Positions 5,041 through 5,673 of a DNA stretch of 5,673 bases are shown here, in pieces. A model generated the notes under the pieces. It saw only the letters and a program-made list of their open reading frames with translations, had not been told where the DNA came from and made no database searches. Origin of the DNA: Erysipelothrix sp. (GTDB lineage Bacteria; Bacillota_I; Bacilli_A; Erysipelotrichales; Erysipelotrichaceae); the NCBI GenBank assembly GCA_012512495.1, contig JAAZEC010000078.1, positions 1 to 5,673 on the forward strand, given 5' to 3'. How positions within the stretch are numbered: position 1 is the first letter of the stretch; each line of letters opens with the position of its first letter. A program made the position numbers and the translations under genes.

Positions 5041-5535
5041 TTATCCTAATAACCATGCACGGAAACCCGTCAGTGTTAGCCCTTCTCTTTTTGTTAATGG
5101 TAATTCTTGATTAGCAATATCCTGTAGCTGTTGAATCATGATAGGATTCTCAATGACCTTCCCATGGCTGATACCAAACTTGTCACTATCGATGTTCTGA
5201 TAGATGATTCGCTTGTTATCCGTCAAGTACAGGTAACACTTAGGAAGGTAGCGTTGTTTCTTAAAGACCTCCACTTTTAAATGATCATGTAAGGGTCGTT
5301 TAATATATTTTTGTTTGTACGCGAAGTCCGAAATGACGAAACCTAAATACAGTTCCAGCAGTGGCAATATCAGGCGGATGACTTCGTTCTCTCGAGTGAT
5401 AAGATTACCCCTCATATGAAAGAAAACGCTGGCCCCCAACATAAGAACCCCAATCCCAAGGATGACATAGCCAATCCTGATGAAGCGTTCCCACTTGATG
5501 GTGGTTTCCTTCTTGGAGAAAAGTTCTTTAGACAT
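5041..5535 (-). CDS. Two-helix membrane protein of unknown function, operonic with the HAD phosphatase
   Basis: I do not recognise this family. The 164 residues start with a short basic N-terminus (MSKELFSKKETTIKWER). A hydrophobic helix follows at about 19-39 (IRIGYVILGIGVLMLG...), a short polar turn (MRGNLITRENE), a second helix at about 51-72 (VIRLILPLLELYLGF...), and then a soluble domain of about 90 residues. That domain has alternating hydrophobic strands (CYLYLTDNKRIIYQNI, FGISHGKVIEN), suggesting a small beta-rich fold on the cytoplasmic face. ATG 5535 lies 9 nt after the stop of the upstream gene and has no clear Shine-Dalgarno, so translation probably depends on that neighbour. It is followed after 3 nt by the HAD gene, suggesting a shared role, perhaps in envelope or lipid metabolism, though nothing in the sequence proves that. 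Confidence 0.82.
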   Translation of the reverse strand: MSKELFSKKETTIKWERFIRIGYVILGIGVLMLGASVFFHMRGNLITRENEVIRLILPLLELYLGFVISDFAYKQKYIKRPLHDHLKVEVFKKQRYLPKCYLYLTDNKRIIYQNIDSDKFGISHGKVIENPIMIQQLQDIANQELPLTKREGLTLTGFRAWLLG

Positions 5536-5544
5536 TCTGTTTTT

Positions 5545-5673
5545 CTATGATTCGTCAACGTGTTTCGTGGTGACGAGCGTTACGTCAATGCCAGAGGCAA
5601 GGTGCTCCAGAATCATGTCCAGCTGCTGAGCATTGAGATGTGAAGTGTACACAAACAGGTTCTGTTTGCCAAC
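5545..5673 (-). CDS. C-terminal 42 residues of a possible phospholipase-D-like protein (runs off the right edge)
   Basis: The minus frame is open from the window edge to TAG at 5545-5547 and encodes 42 residues. The pattern LFVYTSHLNAQQLDMILEHL followed by ASGIDVTLVTTKHV has the alternation beta strand, helix, GI/GV-x-V-T-x-x-T strand. This resembles the entry strand and helix of phospholipase-D-like domains, in which a strand is followed by a long helix and then a G-V-x-V-x-I-x-T strand. The HKD catalytic motif is not present in the visible part, so the assignment is tentative. The stop is 9 nt before the next gene, so it is probably the first visible member of the operon with the membrane protein and HAD phosphatase. 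Confidence 0.6.
   Translation of the reverse strand, partial: VGKQNLFVYTSHLNAQQLDMILEHLASGIDVTLVTTKHVDES

Noticed and set aside
1..5673. CRISPR arrays, tRNA or rRNA genes, insertion sequences, attachment sites
   Set aside because: No spaced direct repeats, cloverleaf-like segments, transposase-like frames or terminal inverted repeats were seen on either strand.

Overview
The window looks like a chromosomal segment of a low-to-moderate GC Bacillota or Mycoplasmatota-type bacterium. The evidence is a streptococcal/mollicute-style SecA N-terminus, ComFA and ComFC beside secA, purine-rich Shine-Dalgarno sites, TATAAT-type promoters (two with an extended TGn element) and U-tailed intrinsic terminators. 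TGA serves as a stop (csp, comFC) and TGG encodes Trp, so this is the standard bacterial code and not the Mycoplasma code. I cannot name the genus. Every gene I can support is on the minus strand, so transcription runs from high to low coordinates.

In transcription order: (1) The right edge carries the last 42 codons of a protein whose end resembles a phospholipase-D-like domain. It is followed closely by a two-helix membrane protein of unknown function and a HAD-IB-type phosphatase; these three look like one operon. (2) An intrinsic terminator ends that operon, and its hairpin overlaps the promoter and first codons of trhO, a rhodanese-family tRNA uridine hydroxylase. (3) A second terminator, with its 5' arm inside the last codons of trhO, precedes the competence genes comFA (DNA translocase ATPase) and comFC (zinc-ribbon/phosphoribosyltransferase-fold protein). 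(4) A cold-shock protein gene follows with its own strong promoter and terminator. (5) Next come a small two-helix membrane protein of unknown function and a decayed fragment of an ABC-transporter ATPase. (6) The window ends in the first 211 codons of secA.

The order comFA-comFC-...-secA matches a conserved Bacillota neighbourhood, but hpf (ribosome hibernation factor), usually found between comFC and secA, is not there. The csp gene, the membrane protein and the ABC relic occupy its place.

The most interesting sequence-level signals lie at gene borders. The conserved zinc knuckle of ComFC is encoded upstream of its first ATG/GTG/TTG codon, in a frame overlapping the end of comFA. A TTTAAAG slippery heptamer in the correct phase, with a small hairpin 6 nt downstream, could yield a ComFA-ComFC fusion by -1 frameshifting; an ATT start with a good Shine-Dalgarno is the main alternative. 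Separately, trhO and perhaps comFA look leaderless: both lack a Shine-Dalgarno, and each has a -10-like hexamer 5-6 nt before the ATG, directly after or inside the preceding gene's terminator.
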